Shown here piece after piece: positions 13,271-13,365 of a stretch of DNA of 13,365 nt. Each line of letters opens with the position of its first letter. Within the stretch, counting starts at the first letter, position 1. A model generated the notes under the pieces. It was not told where the DNA came from. It did not search any database and was given only the letters and a program-made list of their open reading frames with translations. The position numbers and the translations under genes were made by a program. Source of the DNA: Sphaerochaeta sp. (GTDB lineage: Bacteria; Spirochaetota; Spirochaetia; Sphaerochaetales; Sphaerochaetaceae); contig JALOBD010000053.1 in the NCBI GenBank assembly GCA_023228445.1, positions 1 through 13,365 of the forward strand. Reading direction: 5' to 3'.

Positions 13271-13365
13271 TCACTCCTCGGGGTATTCAATGCGATGGTG
13301 GTCGCGTCCGATGAGGGTCTGCACGAAGGACTCCTCGATACGGTTCAAGTCGGTGAGGGAGAGGC
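13271..13365 (-). CDS. C-terminal end of a 7TM-HD (PgpH-type) protein, partial
   Basis: The last 30 codons of an upstream gene enter the window, ending DHHRIEYPEE and a TGA at 13273-13271. The stretch LTDLNRIEESFVQTLIG followed by a His-x-Arg-Ile-Glu-Tyr-Pro ending resembles the C-terminus of 7TM-HD proteins such as PgpH. Those hydrolyse cyclic di-AMP with an HD domain. PgpH genes commonly precede ybeY, which supports the call. The catalytic part lies outside the window, so activity cannot be judged. Confidence 0.7.
   Translation of the reverse strand, partial: LSLTDLNRIEESFVQTLIGRDHHRIEYPEE

Overview
All genes in this window lie on the minus strand, so transcription runs from high to low coordinates. 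The proteins are bacterial, and the mix fits an anaerobic, sugar-fermenting spirochaete, most likely Sphaerochaeta or a relative. The clues are a gapA-pgk-tpiA-secG block, a CBS-only CorC paired with YbeY, and a TRAP transporter. The genus is an impression from gene content and protein style; no 16S rRNA or other marker is present.

Region 1 (13365 to 5186) is a compact housekeeping array. It opens with the 3' end of a 7TM-HD (PgpH-type) gene, then ybeY and corC. A promoter near 11995-12024 precedes gapA, pgk, tpiA and secG. A flavodoxin-like gene, a secreted SurA/parvulin-type foldase, nusB, map and a phosphoribosyltransferase follow. Many junctions overlap by 4 bases or are separated by 1 base. 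Two strong hairpins without U-tracts sit inside the array (gapA/pgk and secG/flavodoxin), where they could set different mRNA levels. The array ends at a clear intrinsic terminator (5186-5218).

Region 2 (5184 to 4291) is a scar between the two gene blocks. It holds 3.5 copies of a 33-bp tandem repeat and the decayed remains of an AAA ATPase of the DUF4143 type. Its start codon, P-loop region and C-terminal domain can be pieced together across three small frameshifts and one large internal deletion.

Region 3 (4210 to 1) is a catabolic operon, more AT-rich than region 1. The order is metal-dependent amidohydrolase, dctP, dctQ, dctM, then the first 14 codons of a probable GntR-family regulator. 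The promoter has a perfect TTGACA box. Directly upstream of it lies a palindrome that fits the FadR/FCD-type GntR operator pattern, which suggests an autoregulated, substrate-induced system: TRAP uptake of an organic acid or amide, cytoplasmic hydrolysis by the amidohydrolase, and control by the regulator. A hairpin between dctP and dctQ probably raises binding-protein output over the membrane subunits.

I found no tRNA, rRNA, CRISPR array or complete mobile element. Most of the window is ordinary conserved content. The parts most worth a second look are the region 3 control circuit and the repeat/pseudogene scar.
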